Below, piece after piece: positions 1 to 6,040 of a stretch of 13,810 nucleotides of DNA. The translations under genes and the position numbers were made by a program. Below the pieces are notes generated by a model, which was given only the letters and a program-made list of their open reading frames with translations, did no database searches and was not told the DNA's origin. Source of the DNA: an uncultured Christensenellaceae bacterium (GTDB taxonomy: Bacteria; Bacillota; Clostridia; Christensenellales; MGBC116941); NCBI GenBank assembly GCA_910585035.1, contig CAJUEF010000018.1, positions 19,255 to 33,064 of the forward strand. The letters run 5' to 3'. How positions within the stretch are numbered: position 1 is the first letter of the stretch; each line of letters opens with the position of its first letter.

Positions 1-1
1 T

Positions 2-118
2 TCGGCGTCTACAGCAAAAACGACGACCAAGTCATCAACCGCCTCCCCAAAAAGCAGTTCATCGTCTTCGTCAAAGAAATCAAATACATCTAATATATCA
101 AGTTCTAAGAGCAGGTAA
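2..118 (+). CDS. 3' end of a plus-strand gene, probable Ser/Thr/Lys-rich C-terminal tail (partial)
   Basis: The gene begins before the window. The frame starting at base 2 runs 38 codons to TAA at 116-118 and reads as a low-complexity, basic tail of Ser, Thr, Lys and Ala with a run of seven serines. Mixed codon endings fit the rest of the window. The frame starting at base 1 is also open to TAA at 91-93 and would encode a globular-looking peptide, but almost every non-Lys codon in it ends in C. That is alien to these AT-rich genes and is the expected shadow of Ser/Thr/Ala/Pro codons in the other frame. A bidirectional terminator follows about 25 bases after the stop, which supports a plus-strand gene ending here. 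The protein cannot be identified; such tails occur on envelope-associated and nucleic-acid-binding proteins. Confidence 0.5.
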   Translation, partial: SASTAKTTTKSSTASPKSSSSSSSKKSNTSNISSSKSR

Positions 119-141
119 TGATATAAAAAATTGATTGGTTA

Positions 142-173
142 AAAAAATCCCATTCTTTAGAATGGGATTTTTT
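142..173. terminator. Bidirectional Rho-independent terminator
   Basis: The arms AAAAAATCCCATTCT and AGAATGGGATTTTTT are perfect complements around a tiny loop. There is an A run on the left and a T run on the right, so it can stop transcripts from both sides: the partial plus-strand gene and the nadD-rsfS transcript on the minus strand. Confidence 0.88.
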
Positions 174-192
174 ATGTTAAAGTTTTCTTTTG

Positions 193-224
193 TTTTATCT
201 TTCTTTTAAAAAAGAAAGGTAAAA
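193..224 (-). repeat. Hairpin downstream of rsfS (CTTTCTTTT/AAAAGAAAG type)
   Basis: The arms at 193-207 and 210-224 form a 15-bp, almost purely A-T stem with a single G-T pair, 13 bases after the rsfS stop codon. It shares its core (CTTTCTTT ... AAAGAAAGGT) with the hairpin at 13781-13808, so it may be a dispersed element or a recurrent terminator type. The stronger terminator lies just beyond it. Confidence 0.5.
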
Positions 225-236
225 GTAAAATAAAGC

Positions 237-581
237 CTAGTCTTCATATACAGTCATATTTATGCCGTTTGTCCATAATTTTTCAATGTTGTAGAATTCA
301 CGTTCTTCTCTTAGGAATATATGCACAATGGTATCAGTGTAATCTAAAACTATCCAACGGCCATCTTTTATGCCTTCTTTACGTGTTGCCATAATGCCGT
401 CTTTTTCCATTTCTTCTTCAACTGCTTCACAAAGGGTTTTGGTCTGGGTTGTGGAGGCGGCGTCACAAATAACAAAATAATCTGCAATTACTGATTGGCT
501 GCTAATGTCTATAATACATATGTTATCTGCTTTTTTCTTACCGAGTATTTCGCATATACGTTTTACATTGTTATTTTCCAT
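237..581 (-). CDS. rsfS: Ribosomal silencing factor RsfS
   Basis: This 114-residue protein matches the RsfS (Iojap/DUF143) family in length and in its conserved blocks: the DISS..VIADYFVI segment near residues 25-38, the T-Q-T-K helix start, the GRWIVLDY strand near residue 75, and the VHIF..E.R.FY.IEKLW end. RsfS binds ribosomal protein uL14 on the large subunit and blocks 30S-50S joining under starvation; this is family knowledge. The ATG is preceded by GGAG about 7 bases upstream, lying inside the end of nadD-yqeK, whose stop codon is only 2 bases away, so translation is probably coupled. The nadD-yqeK-rsfS order is standard in Firmicutes. Confidence 0.95.
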   Translation of the reverse strand: MENNNVKRICEILGKKKADNICIIDISSQSVIADYFVICDAASTTQTKTLCEAVEEEMEKDGIMATRKEGIKDGRWIVLDYTDTIVHIFLREEREFYNIEKLWTNGINMTVYED

Positions 582-583
582 TT

Positions 584-1759
584 CTACTCCTTTGTTTGTT
601 CTTTCATGTATTTATAAGCATTTAAAGTTGTATAATGCACGGGGTTGCCTTTGGATTTTATACGTTCAATGGAATACTCAAGGGCTTTAACCATTGCTTT
701 ATCCAAATTGGTTTTGGAAAGAGAGCGCACTTCCTCAAGCTGTGGCGTTGAATATCTTCCCGGCTCTGTGTAATCTGCTAAATATATAATTTTATCCATC
801 AGAGACATGTTAGGTTTTCCGCTGGTGTGCCATGTTATCGCGCTAAGCACCTCGGGGTCTGTTACACCAAATTCTTCCTTTGCCAGGTGGGCACCCATAG
901 GCGCATGGAGCACAGGCAGTGGATAATCGTCATAATCATGGAGATATGAAGACAAGTTATGCTCCTTGCAAAATTCTTCGGGGTTTTTGGATATTCTTTT
1001 TGCACAATCATGTAGCAGAGCGGCAAGGGAAGCTTTGTCTTTGTCACAGCCGTGTATCTGTGCCAGTTCAACTGCTGTTTTTTCTGTGCTTAAAGTGTGT
1101 TTAAATCGTTCTTCTGATATAAGGGGTTTTAGCCTTTCCAATAGTTCTTGTCTGTTTATAATGTTTTCTTCCTTTGCATATATTTTTCTTACCTGCTCTG
1201 TTATTTGAACAGGAACGAGATGGTCAAGCTCATTTGAAGGTGAACTTCTTATAGTGGTTGAGGATATATTTTTGCCCATTGTTGGAATTACAATAATATT
1301 TCCTTTGTACTTGTTTTCAAGTTCTTTTGCAAAACTTTCCTGATATTTAAAATCTTCACCCGGGCGGGACATGCATATAAAACTACACATTTTAAATATT
1401 TCATTGATATTTTTCCACTTTTCTAAATCAAAAAGAGAATCCGTTCCTATAATGTAGTATATGTCCCAATCCGGATAAAGCAATTTTATATCCCGCAGGG
1501 TATCCACCGTATAAGTTATGTTTTGCTTTTTTATTTCAATATCACATAGACAAAAATCAGGTATGTCTTTTATACATTTTTTTATAAGCTCATAACGAGT
1601 GTGCGCATCTGCAATGGGAGCGTTTTTATGAGGAGGGATACCAAGAGGCAAAAACACAACTTTGCTAAGGCTGCATTTTTCCATGGCTGTTTTAGCCAAA
1701 TAAATATGACCGTTATGAATAGGGTCAAAGGTGCCTCCCAAAATACCAATTTTCTTCAT
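584..1759 (-). CDS. nadD: NadD-YqeK fusion: nicotinate-nucleotide adenylyltransferase plus HD-domain Ap4A hydrolase
   Basis: Two enzymes are joined in 391 residues. Residues 1-195 are NadD, which adenylates nicotinate mononucleotide in NAD synthesis: GGTFDPIHNGH at 8-18 with the HxGH active site, GTDSLFDLEKW at 105-115, and the SSTTIR motif near 166-170. Residues about 205-391 are YqeK, a symmetrical diadenosine tetraphosphatase of the HD superfamily: H221, HD at 250-251 in LLHDCAK, H285, H311 in ITWHTSGK, and D329 in YLADYTEPGR. All expected metal ligands are present, so both halves look active. In Bacillus these are separate adjacent genes. I chose the ATG that begins MKKIGILGG. An ATG six codons earlier is in frame, but a TATAAT box lies within that extension and neither start has a clear Shine-Dalgarno site. 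The rsfS gene follows directly. Confidence 0.95.
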   Translation of the reverse strand: MKKIGILGGTFDPIHNGHIYLAKTAMEKCSLSKVVFLPLGIPPHKNAPIADAHTRYELIKKCIKDIPDFCLCDIEIKKQNITYTVDTLRDIKLLYPDWDIYYIIGTDSLFDLEKWKNINEIFKMCSFICMSRPGEDFKYQESFAKELENKYKGNIIVIPTMGKNISSTTIRSSPSNELDHLVPVQITEQVRKIYAKEENIINRQELLERLKPLISEERFKHTLSTEKTAVELAQIHGCDKDKASLAALLHDCAKRISKNPEEFCKEHNLSSYLHDYDDYPLPVLHAPMGAHLAKEEFGVTDPEVLSAITWHTSGKPNMSLMDKIIYLADYTEPGRYSTPQLEEVRSLSKTNLDKAMVKALEYSIERIKSKGNPVHYTTLNAYKYMKEQTKE

Positions 1760-1765
1760 GTAAAT

Positions 1766-1771
1766 ATTATA
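1766..1771 (-). promoter_or_regulatory. Possible -10 box for nadD-yqeK-rsfS
   Basis: A perfect TATAAT (minus strand) sits 6 bases before the chosen nadD start. The only -35 at normal spacing is poor (TTTATT). If it is used, the transcript would be nearly leaderless, which agrees with the missing Shine-Dalgarno site. A promoter further upstream is equally possible. Confidence 0.3.
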
Positions 1772-1843
1772 TACCATAAAGAGAATAAAATAAATGGTTT
1801 CAGGTTTATTTTTTTGGTCAATACTACCATAAGAGGTGTTATT

Positions 1844-2623
1844 ATGGAAAAGTACTATAAAAAGCTAATGAACAATAAAAGGACTTTGGTGGCAAGGTTT
1901 GCAGACAGCCTTTTTATACTTTTGCTTGTAACTGTAATAACTTTTGGGTTTACGGTTTTAAGGCTGGGGAATTTCTTGCATTCACTTATAATTACTGTAA
2001 ACGTAGATATTATTGTTATATTATTAATGAGCAAGATGCAGGGTATACAGATAAAAAGGTTTAAAAAGTCACTTGATGCCAGAATCAGGGATAAGCTGAT
2101 ACTGGAAAGAATAGTCTTCAGTAAAGGCAGAGATATAGCTATAAAAAATTATAAGCGTATCGGGCAAGGGGAATATATAAATGCAGAAGGTCAAAGAGCA
2201 ATGCTGCTTACTATGTATCCTGAAAGCGTGCTTTCTCCAAAAGAATTACTGGAACATATCACGGGGGAACATGAGGAAATAATAGCTTCCTGCACCTTTG
2301 ATGACGATTGCTATCTGCTTTGCAAACGCATGGGAATAGAATTAAGAGACAAAAAATTTTTGCTGCAAAATGCCGATATGGATATAGACAATGAGCTTAT
2401 AAACAAAGAGATAGAAACCGAGGTAAAGGAAATAAGCGAGATAAGAAACAAACGTAAAAGAACGTCATTTGCAAAGGAAAGATGGAGCAAATATCTTTTA
2501 ACCTCTCTGCTGCTTTTAGCTACTTCGAGTTTTATGGGGAAATTTAAGATAATATATATTGCCTTTGCGGGCATGTGTATGTCCTTTTGCTTTATGAGCC
2601 TTTTTGTATCAAAATCCCAATAG
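1844..2623 (+). CDS. Unrecognised integral membrane protein with a central cytoplasmic domain
   Basis: The 259-residue protein starts at an ATG with GAGGTG 6 bases upstream. The same frame stays open back to 1601, but that part is antisense to nadD and has no good start. Four hydrophobic segments are visible in two pairs, at about 20-38, 45-64, 216-231 and 235-255. Between them lies a soluble region of about 150 residues: a basic stretch (67-83), a mixed alpha/beta part, then a strongly charged acidic/basic helix (177-212). The positive charge next to TM2 and TM3 suggests the central domain is cytoplasmic. I recognise no catalytic motif or family. It diverges from nadD across about 84 bases, and its last codons overlap the convergent gene at 2609-3235. 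The neighbours are envelope genes, but that does not show its function. Confidence 0.8.
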   Translation: MEKYYKKLMNNKRTLVARFADSLFILLLVTVITFGFTVLRLGNFLHSLIITVNVDIIVILLMSKMQGIQIKRFKKSLDARIRDKLILERIVFSKGRDIAIKNYKRIGQGEYINAEGQRAMLLTMYPESVLSPKELLEHITGEHEEIIASCTFDDDCYLLCKRMGIELRDKKFLLQNADMDIDNELINKEIETEVKEISEIRNKRKRTSFAKERWSKYLLTSLLLLATSSFMGKFKIIYIAFAGMCMSFCFMSLFVSKSQ

Positions 2624-3235
2624 CCTGTTTATATTAAACTGATGTTCACTATCCGGCACGCCAAGGAAACTAATGCTGTCTTTAAAATGCAGGTTTGCCT
2701 GATTGCCCGAAATATCCATGCTGGCAGGATAGTTTACACCCTGAATAGTTGCAATTACAGGGTAACGAAGGTGAGCGTTTAAGTCATCTGCTTTTATATT
2801 TTGAAGTTCACCGGTTAAATAGCCCTGGGAACGGTTTACTTTAAAAGAAGCAGTTTTATTAATGGTGACTAAATTAATATCAAAGCTCTGAGTTACTTTT
2901 TTGTCAATATCAGAAAAAGAATCGCTGCTTAAAGGCTGGTTTGCAGAAATATTTCTGCGGGAGTCTAAATTAGGCTTTGCTTTTAAAGAATAAAGATAGC
3001 TTAGCTGTTCATCTGTAACAATACCTGTAACCTCAAAACCGTTGGCGTTTTGAAACTTTTTGAAGGCGGTTTCCGTAAGTGTGCCATACATGCCTGTAAT
3101 TTTAATATTAAAATAACCAAGTGAGGCAAGGCGGCTTTGAAGGGCATATATATCTGTATTCATATCTCTTGCTGCAAATTTTGACGACATAAGAGATGCT
3201 GTTACCATCATTACACAGGCTATTTCCTTAATCAA
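2609..3235 (-). CDS. Secreted or membrane-anchored peptidoglycan-binding-domain protein
   Basis: The 208-residue product has an uncharged N-terminal stretch (about 6-18) that may be a short signal peptide or anchor. A PG_binding_1 repeat follows at about 28-82 (IYALQSRLASLGYFNIKITG, then YGTLTETAFKKFQNANGFEVTG as split blocks), the fold that docks many wall hydrolases on peptidoglycan. Residues about 115-208 are a beta-rich domain I do not recognise; there is no evident hydrolase domain. The start must be TTG: the frame is closed by TGA three codons upstream, and AAAGGAG lies 9 bases before the TTG. An ATG between them is in another frame and stops after four codons. The gene lies 53 bases downstream of the deacetylase on the same strand, suggesting joint expression. 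The Shine-Dalgarno site lies inside a predicted hairpin. Confidence 0.85.
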   Translation of the reverse strand: MIKEIACVMMVTASLMSSKFAARDMNTDIYALQSRLASLGYFNIKITGMYGTLTETAFKKFQNANGFEVTGIVTDEQLSYLYSLKAKPNLDSRRNISANQPLSSDSFSDIDKKVTQSFDINLVTINKTASFKVNRSQGYLTGELQNIKADDLNAHLRYPVIATIQGVNYPASMDISGNQANLHFKDSISFLGVPDSEHQFNINRLLGF

Positions 3236-3245
3236 AAACCATCAC

Positions 3246-3276
3246 TCCTTTTATTTATTTTAGTATAAATAAAGGA
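3246..3276 (-). promoter_or_regulatory. Hairpin that would mask the ribosome-binding site of the peptidoglycan-binding protein gene
   Basis: In the minus-strand RNA, UCCUUUAUUUAU (3276-3265) can pair with AUAAAUAAAAGGA (3258-3246) around a 6-base loop, leaving one bulged A. The 3' arm contains the AAAGGA of the Shine-Dalgarno site used by the TTG start at 3235. A TATACT box (3267-3262) lies in the same stretch. A transcript starting there would lack the 5' arm, whereas read-through from the deacetylase would carry the full hairpin. Confidence 0.45.
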
Positions 3277-3288
3277 ATTATGCAAATT

Positions 3289-4338
3289 TTAGCTGCTGCT
3301 GCCTGCGGAAAAATATGCTTTTCCGTTTTCTACATTTGTGCCTTTTATTGCCATAAGCTCACTGACAGTGACGGGATAAAAGTCATTTTCAATAAGATAG
3401 GGAACTATTTTTTCTATTGCCTGAACTGTAGTCGGATATACGTCGTGAAAAAGAATTATATCTCCGTCCTTAAGATTCTTTGTTGCCTGTTTAAATATGT
3501 AGTCTGCGTTTTTGCTGTTCCAGTCCATCGTATCCTTATTCCACATAAGCAGTGGCATTTTTAACCCTTCACGCACTCTGGAGTTAAACGCGCCGTAAGT
3601 CGGGCGGGTAAACCTTGGGTATTCGCCGGTAATTTCAAATACGGCGTCCTGGGTTTTTTGTATTTCATCAAGCATGTCATCGTCTGCAAGGGAGGTAAGT
3701 TTTTTATGGTTAAAGGTGTGATTTGCTATTTCATGACCTCCTGAATGCATTATTTCTATAGTTTGCCTGTAAGTGGGAACTTTGGTGCCAAGTACACAAA
3801 AGGTTCCTTTTGCGCCGTAATTGTCCAGTATATTTATTATTTTAATGGTGTGTTCACTGGGGCCGTCGTCAAAGGTTAAGGCTATTAGCTTTTTACCGTT
3901 TAAAGGCTGTGGAGGGGTAGGACTGTCATTATCGGCTCCTGCGTCTGCTATAACGGCAGAGGAAGCATTTTTAGCTCTGGTAAAGGTAAAAAAGTTTTTA
4001 TGGCTTATTTTTGTTACATATTCAAAGCGGGGAGTGTTTTCCTTTTCATATGCTATGGTGAAACGGATAACGGTAAAAAAGGATGAGTAGCATTCAAAGG
4101 TCATGTGCAGTATAGTATCCTTTTTTCCGCTTTCCTGGTGTTCTCTTATGATTTTGCTAACATAAAAATATATATCTTTATCAAGTTTTTCATTGCCGGT
4201 TTTTGGGTAATGAACATTTATTCCCATGTTGTCATCTATAATTGATTCCACAATAAAACCGTTTTCTATATGTCTTGGAACGGCAATCCATAAAACCATT
4301 AAAGCTGTGAGAATTATAGCTAAAATTTTGCGTTTCAT
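3289..4338 (-). CDS. PdaC-like polysaccharide deacetylase, membrane-anchored
   Basis: The 349-residue protein has an N-terminal signal or anchor helix (about 5-20). A PdaC-type DUF4163/DUF3298-like region follows at about 25-120, then a Pro-rich linker (about 140-146) and a NodB-homology deacetylase domain (about 150-335). All five carbohydrate-esterase-4 motifs are present: TFDDGPS at 155-161 (catalytic and metal Asp), the HTFNH metal histidines at 207 and 211, RPTYG at 245-249 (Thr replaces the usual second Pro), DTMDWN at 269-274, and LFHD at 296-299. The family removes acetyl groups from peptidoglycan or related glycans outside the membrane. I chose the ATG with AGGTGA 5 bases upstream; a GTG three codons earlier would overlap that site. 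It diverges from the SleB/CwlJ-type gene over 100 bases. Confidence 0.93.
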   Translation of the reverse strand: MKRKILAIILTALMVLWIAVPRHIENGFIVESIIDDNMGINVHYPKTGNEKLDKDIYFYVSKIIREHQESGKKDTILHMTFECYSSFFTVIRFTIAYEKENTPRFEYVTKISHKNFFTFTRAKNASSAVIADAGADNDSPTPPQPLNGKKLIALTFDDGPSEHTIKIINILDNYGAKGTFCVLGTKVPTYRQTIEIMHSGGHEIANHTFNHKKLTSLADDDMLDEIQKTQDAVFEITGEYPRFTRPTYGAFNSRVREGLKMPLLMWNKDTMDWNSKNADYIFKQATKNLKDGDIILFHDVYPTTVQAIEKIVPYLIENDFYPVTVSELMAIKGTNVENGKAYFSAGSSS

Positions 4339-4438
4339 TTCTGTCACCTATAATTGTAATTTTTTAATGTATATGCGCTTTTGAATAAAAGTATTAGCAA
4401 TGGGAAAAACTTAGAAAAACAATCAAAGGAGAAAGATT

Positions 4439-5134
4439 ATGAGAAAAATTACAATTTGTTTTGTATGCGTAATAGCTTTTCTTTGTATTTTCACAAGTAA
4501 ATCCAAGGCGACTATGCACGTTGCCATGATGGATGAGGAATATTTAAATTTTGAGCAGCAAAAATATGATGAACGAATAAAAAAGGCCAAGGAAGAGGAA
4601 GAGGCCAGAAAAAAGGCTGAGGAAGAAAAGGCGGCTTTAGAAAAGGAAACGTCTGAAAAAACTAAAACACAAAAGACAGAAGTACAAAAATCAAGTAAAA
4701 AAACTTCAGACAGTGAAAGCAAAAATAACGGCAATAACGCCACTGTTGCCGTGGCAAAGGCTGCGGCAGGGAAGTTTTCTCAAAAGGATATAGATATTTT
4801 ATATAAAATATGTCATGCTGAAAGCAGGGGAGAAGGGGAAAAGGGCCAAATGGCTGTGGCAAACGTAATTTTAAACAGAGTTAAAAGCAGCGATTTTCCA
4901 AACAGTATAGAGGGGGTTGTGTTCCAAAGCGGACAGTTTACACCGGCGGCAAGTGGCAGTTTTAATTCGATTTCACCAAGCGCTCAGGTGAAAGAGAGCG
5001 TTCGCAAGGTGATAAACGGAGAAAGGGTTTTTGCAGATGATGTGCTATATTTTAAAAGCGTAAGCAGCAGCGCTAATTGGGGCAAGCTGGAATTTCGCGT
5101 TAAAATAGGCAGACATTTGTTTTACGCAAGATAG
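4439..5134 (+). CDS. SleB/CwlJ-type cell wall hydrolase with coiled-coil stalk
   Basis: The 231-residue product starts at ATG 6 bases after AAAGGAG. It has a signal peptide or anchor (residues 5-20), a highly charged Glu/Lys helix that should form a coiled coil (about 35-75), a low-complexity Lys/Ser/Asn linker (about 76-110), and a C-terminal Hydrolase_2 domain (about 114-231). That domain shows the ICHAESRGEGEKGQ segment with the presumed catalytic Glu128, the ANVILNRV helix, and the GQFTP loop near 165-169. SleB degrades spore cortex peptidoglycan during germination as a lytic transglycosylase. Classical SleB has an N-terminal peptidoglycan-binding repeat, and CwlJ has none; here a coiled coil takes its place. 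It may act in germination or in vegetative wall turnover; sequence alone does not decide. Confidence 0.92.
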   Translation: MRKITICFVCVIAFLCIFTSKSKATMHVAMMDEEYLNFEQQKYDERIKKAKEEEEARKKAEEEKAALEKETSEKTKTQKTEVQKSSKKTSDSESKNNGNNATVAVAKAAAGKFSQKDIDILYKICHAESRGEGEKGQMAVANVILNRVKSSDFPNSIEGVVFQSGQFTPAASGSFNSISPSAQVKESVRKVINGERVFADDVLYFKSVSSSANWGKLEFRVKIGRHLFYAR

Positions 5135-5149
5135 TTTTTGTGGTATAAT
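5121..5149 (+). promoter_or_regulatory. Sigma-A-type promoter for aroQ
   Basis: TTTACG (5121-5126), 17 bases, then TATAAT (5144-5149) with an extended TGG just before it. The promoter lies in the last codons of the preceding hydrolase gene and about 39 bases before the aroQ start. The -10 box is flanked by a perfect dyad, TGTGG (5139-5143) and CCACA (5150-5154), which could be an operator or chance. Confidence 0.65.
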
Positions 5150-5187
5150 CCACATGTATTTAAAATTTTTATCAGGATGTGGAAAAT

Positions 5188-5625
5188 ATGCGTATACTTG
5201 TTATAAACGGTCCTAATTTAAACATGCTTGGAGTTAGGGAAAAGTCTATCTACGGAACTAAAACTTTAGATGAAATAAATGAGGAAATAACTCAGTTTTG
5301 TATAGGTCATGGCATAGATGCAGACTTTTTTCAAAACAATAGCGAGGGAGCAATAATAGACGCTATTCACGGCGCTATAAACATTTATGATGGGATTGTT
5401 ATAAATGCGGGCGCATACACGCATTACAGCATAGCAATTGCCGATGCTATAAAATGCATTGATATTCCTGTTGTGGAGGTGCATATGTCCAACGTGCATT
5501 CCAGGGAGGAGTATCGCCATAAATCCGTTATTGGGTCAGGATGCTGCGGAGTGATAGCCGGATTTGGAGATTATTCGTATATTCTTGGTATAATGGCGGT
5601 TATGCACATGCCGGAAAACAGATAA
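5188..5625 (+). CDS. aroQ: Type II 3-dehydroquinate dehydratase
   Basis: AroQ dehydrates 3-dehydroquinate to 3-dehydroshikimate, step three of the shikimate pathway, and forms a cytoplasmic dodecamer in known family members. The 145-residue length is typical. Active-site residues are intact: N10 in NGPNLN, R17 and Y22 in the flexible lid loop (GVREKSIYG), N73 and H79 in NAGAYTH, E97 and H99 in VEVHMSN, and R110 in SREEYRH. I chose the ATG with AGGAT 9 bases upstream; a GTG three codons earlier would abut that site. It stands alone between its own promoter and a strong terminator, away from other shikimate genes, so it looks like a single-gene transcript. Confidence 0.96.
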   Translation: MRILVINGPNLNMLGVREKSIYGTKTLDEINEEITQFCIGHGIDADFFQNNSEGAIIDAIHGAINIYDGIVINAGAYTHYSIAIADAIKCIDIPVVEVHMSNVHSREEYRHKSVIGSGCCGVIAGFGDYSYILGIMAVMHMPENR

Positions 5626-5630
5626 CAAAT

Positions 5631-5680
5631 AAACCACATACAATACAAAAGATTTTTGTATTGTATGTGGTTTTTATTTT
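5631..5680. terminator. Strong Rho-independent terminator between convergent aroQ and the Dabb-protein operon
   Basis: A perfect 20-bp stem (arms 5631-5650 and 5654-5673, right arm TTTTGTATTGTATGTGGTTT) with a 3-base loop is followed by a T-rich tail. It begins 5 bases after the aroQ stop. It can also fold in minus-strand transcripts from 5709 upward, but the T-tract there is weaker. Confidence 0.9.
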
Positions 5681-5708
5681 TTAAACAAAAATATTTTAAA
5701 AAACCATA

Positions 5709-6008
5709 TTATTCTTCAAAATCAAGGCAGACTCTGTCTTTTACTACTGAGCGTATAAATTTTCCTGCTTCAACGTGTGCGGGATGTATTTTATAGCTTT
5801 CCAAATCCTCAGGTGACTTAAAAAGGCTGTTTAAAATTATCTGTCTGTCGCTTGTGGAAGCGGGAGATATTGAAACGCTGATTGAAACTATTTCTTTTAT
5901 AAATTTTGGCAGTTCTTCCAGCACTGTTTTTATCCGTTTTGCGTTTTCTGTATTCTCAGTTTCTGAAAACCCGTCTTTTAAATTCCATGCAACAATGTGT
6001 CTTATCAT
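5709..6008 (-). CDS. Dabb (stress-responsive A/B barrel) domain protein
   Basis: This 99-residue protein is a single Dabb domain. It opens with the characteristic MIRHIVAWNLKDG strand, and later shows the LNSLFKSPEDLESYKIHPAHVE segment (read as two blocks around residues 60-80) where the conserved HP.H motif lies. Members form dimeric ferredoxin-like barrels. Functions range from plant stress proteins to polyketide cyclases; most small bacterial stand-alone members have no known substrate. The ATG has a strong AAGGAG 8 bases upstream. It is the last gene of a likely three-gene minus-strand operon, 32 bases after the metallopeptidase gene. Confidence 0.88.
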   Translation of the reverse strand: MIRHIVAWNLKDGFSETENTENAKRIKTVLEELPKFIKEIVSISVSISPASTSDRQIILNSLFKSPEDLESYKIHPAHVEAGKFIRSVVKDRVCLDFEE

Positions 6009-6040
6009 AAATTTTTCTCCTTAATTATTTTTAAATTCCA

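Noticed and set aside
1..93. C-ending codon run in frame 1 read as a horizontally acquired gene
   Set aside because: It is fully explained as the shadow of Ser/Thr/Ala/Pro codons in frame 2, so codon bias alone is not evidence of transfer.
1601..1843. Upstream extension of the membrane-protein frame
   Set aside because: It is antisense to the start of nadD, has no ribosome-binding site, and the ATG at 1844 has GAGGTG upstream.
3261..3283. GCATA...TATACTA as a sigma-G promoter for the peptidoglycan-binding protein gene
   Set aside because: The spacer is only 11 bases, too short for sigma-G.
4344..4377. GCATA...AATTATA as a sigma-G promoter for the deacetylase
   Set aside because: Transcription would start inside or after the Shine-Dalgarno site, removing it from the message.
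4369..4396. Possible sigma-G-like promoter (GTATA, 16 bases, AGTATTA) before the SleB/CwlJ-type gene
   Set aside because: The -10 matches too few consensus bases; the sporulation link should not rest on it.
4423..4743. Minus-strand hydrophobic open frame opposite the SleB/CwlJ-type gene
   Set aside because: It is the complement of a Lys/Glu-rich coiled coil, which always reads as Leu/Phe/Ser on the other strand.
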